From: Rhyacichthys aspro
Taxonomy: Eukaryota > Chordata > Actinopteri > Gobiiformes > Rhyacichthyidae
DNA: 64,000 nucleotides
Direction of reading: 5' to 3'
Assembly: GCA_036850595.1 (NCBI GenBank)
Contig: CM072165.1
Location: 12,484,609-12,548,608, forward strand
The notes beneath the pieces were generated by a model. It was not told where the DNA came from and searched no databases. It saw only the letters and a program-made list of their open reading frames with translations. Below, piece by piece: positions 62,101 through 64,000 of the stretch. Made by a program: the position numbers and the translations under genes. The stretch's first letter is position 1. Each line of letters opens with the position of its first letter.

Positions 62101-64000
62101 CATCTCACACGCTCTCAAGCCCCATGATGCCTTTCACCGAGGGTCACGCTCTCTGTCCTGATGAAATATGGCCAATGTCGGCTGTGTCAACGGGATCACG
62201 TCCGCGCTGTGATTACAGGAATAACGGTCCCCGGAGCGTTCCACAAACCGAGTTCTAATCACGGCCGCCTTGTCATCAGCCGTGAGAATGACACACACCG
62301 AGACCAAGTGATGCGTCTGGTAAGTGACGGATGATTAGCACTGCTTTGCATATTTGCCGCGGCAATAAATGGGTGGGGGTAGGGAGGAGACTGAGGGCAT
62401 TGTGAGGTGTCTTGTTAGGTGTCATTGATGGCTCAGGTCATTATTTACACCAGGCTTGACATGTGACGAGACAGGGGCCATTAATATAACTGCTCGGGGC
62501 TGTTTACATAGCCAGGAAACTGCCTGCTCAAGGAATATTTCATTTTTTCACCTTCAATTACATGTGTTCCCATCCCGTTCAAAATAGGAATTGTTCGTTT
62601 ATTTAAAGCAAAAGCGCAGTATTTGATAAATGTGGTATTTTTTTATTCCCTAAACAAAACTCAATGTGTAGGATTTTCCAAGCATTGATTCAAAACAGCA
62701 CAAACTCTGATGTAAACTGCTTTATTTATCATAAGTCTCCCACAATTATGTTTAGTGAAAATGATTTTTAGGCTGGATTACAAAAAAATAAAAAATGCTG
62801 TCATATATAACACATATCCTCTGTCATTGCTCCTGTTCTTTTCACAAAAATATGCATTTATTTTTGACGTAATGGTGGATTTTCTCTTGCAAAACACTCC
62901 AGCCGATTAAGATTTATGAAGTTCACTTTCTACCACAGAATAAAGGTGTCCCTGTATAATCTATAAAGTATCCAACTCTCTCTTGTCCATCTCTCCGTAT
63001 TCAAACAAACCTGAACGCCAACGTCTGCGATTTCCCCCCACTGTAAACACGCTCTTATCGTCCGACTCGGCTGAAGCCTCTCCATTGTTTATCTCCTGCG
63101 CTGGTAATGGGACAGAGTAATTTCTCATTTGTAACAATATCAAAAAGCAATTACAAGGCTGTGACTAAAAGCCACCGAACAATGTCCGCCATCAATCATC
63201 GGGGAGGAAGGAGGCAGCCAGCGTGGAGACATTTCAACCCGCTCATTTCCCTTGCCTCTTGCTCTGGTGTTTTTTGCTCAGCTGAACCTGGCCTCGGTTC
63301 TTGGCTGCTCATGCACCAGTGAAAGTTGTTGTTGTTGCAGATAGCCGGGCTAATTATTAGTCTTAGTTATAAAGTTAAAGCGCCGTCATTCCGATTCAAC
63401 TTGTCCACCTGAGAAATGTTACCATTTCTTTTCCGGAAGGCAGTGATGAGCTATACGTTTCTTTGATAACAATCGCTCGAGGTGCCATTTCCCATCTTCT
63501 ATTGACTTTCTGTTGTTAAATGAACCCCATCTCCTCCAAATCTGAATATTAAATGAACGTTGGAATAGACTGGGACCACCTCGGGCGAGTATCGACACCT
63601 GCCTTTTCATATTCAGCCTGTACATAGTATTTAACCTTTTACATCCAGACACACATAAAATGTATGGGCGCCTGCACGTTAGCTCTGACTTTGAAAAGGT
63701 CAGCTTTCATAACCAGGGGCGTCATTTATAAAGATTGTACACGCACAAAATTAGACCGTTTTCCATGAAAAAGATGAGATCCATAAAAGTCAAAGTGAAA
63801 CTGCGCATAATCATAAACCAACTACGGTGACCCATGCGACAAGGTGAACTGAAGTGACAAATTAATGCTCTGTGTGCGCCAGATACGATTTTATACTATA
63901 TCCTCCTCTAAACAGTGTTAGGAAATGCACACTTTTTTGACTAATTCACTTTGCTTCCCTTTTCTCTCTTTGTTATTGTCATTTTTTTTTTTGTAAACAG
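53150..64000 (+). repeat. Copy B of the approximately 11-kb duplicated segment
   Basis: Matches 29023-40115 in the same orientation from its first base to the end of the window (64000 corresponds to 40115). It is about 240 bases shorter overall, mainly because it has two rather than three tandem units near 57669-58098. Counterparts of copy A features: nested hairpin about 53683-53744, hAT fragment about 53830-53920, CpG-rich segment about 54586-54870, and candidate non-coding elements at about 56390-56645, 60689-60889, 62009-62580 and 62969-63370. It adds no new gene. Confidence 0.97.
57669..58098 (-). repeat. Two tandem 215-bp units (copy B version)
   Basis: Units start at 57669 and 57884. 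The minus-strand frame 57888-58271 (127 codons) contains LLLCGDVNLEPRNF (58026-58079 region), the same 2A-like but Gly-Pro-lacking motif as in copy A. The AT-rich third unit of copy A (34001-34207) is absent, so this locus differs in repeat number between the copies. Confidence 0.6.

Overview
This looks like a gene-poor stretch of a bony-fish (teleost) nuclear genome. The evidence is AT-rich sequence, many poly-A/T, (AC)n, (TA)n and (TTA)n tracts, decayed hAT-type and Tc1/mariner-like DNA transposons, and L2/Maui-like non-LTR tails of the kind dispersed in fish genomes. There are no bacterial-style operons. No tRNA, rRNA or CRISPR array was found. The species and the flanking genes cannot be read from the sequence. 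Two 100-base N gaps (2350-2449 and 53050-53149) split the window into three contigs. || Layout: 1-2349 is a short AT-rich contig with one hAT end. 2450-18190 is mostly non-coding. It holds moderately GC, low-repeat segments that look like regulatory elements, an 88-99 bp tandem array (7851-8390), an (AC)n tract and the broken first exon of a hAT transposase on the minus strand (12296-12490). 18195-22090 is a cluster of one hAT-type non-autonomous family whose interior is filled by a 21-bp minisatellite. One copy has a perfect 8-bp target duplication, and one block of the array has been pasted nearby between 59-bp direct repeats. 22100-29022 is further non-coding sequence with an LINE remnant, a (TA)n cruciform and a weak candidate exon. 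|| 29023-40115 and 53150-64000 are two near-identical copies of the same roughly 11-kb non-coding segment. The second copy starts at the first base after the gap, so a duplicated haplotype placed by the scaffolder is more likely than a true segmental duplication. Between them lie another intact hAT element with a perfect 8-bp target duplication (40301-40698), a TA-flanked element carrying seven 41-bp repeats each with a CCAATCAG box (49188-49892), and the only convincing protein-coding sequence. || That coding sequence (52534 to the gap) is an acidic, coiled-coil reading frame with a TATA-like box and a strong bZIP-type palindrome upstream. It carries one apparent single-base frameshift and is cut by the gap. 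The genes do not form a pathway. The window is best read as an intergenic or intronic region with transposon debris, probable cis-regulatory elements, one partial gene and a probable assembly duplication.
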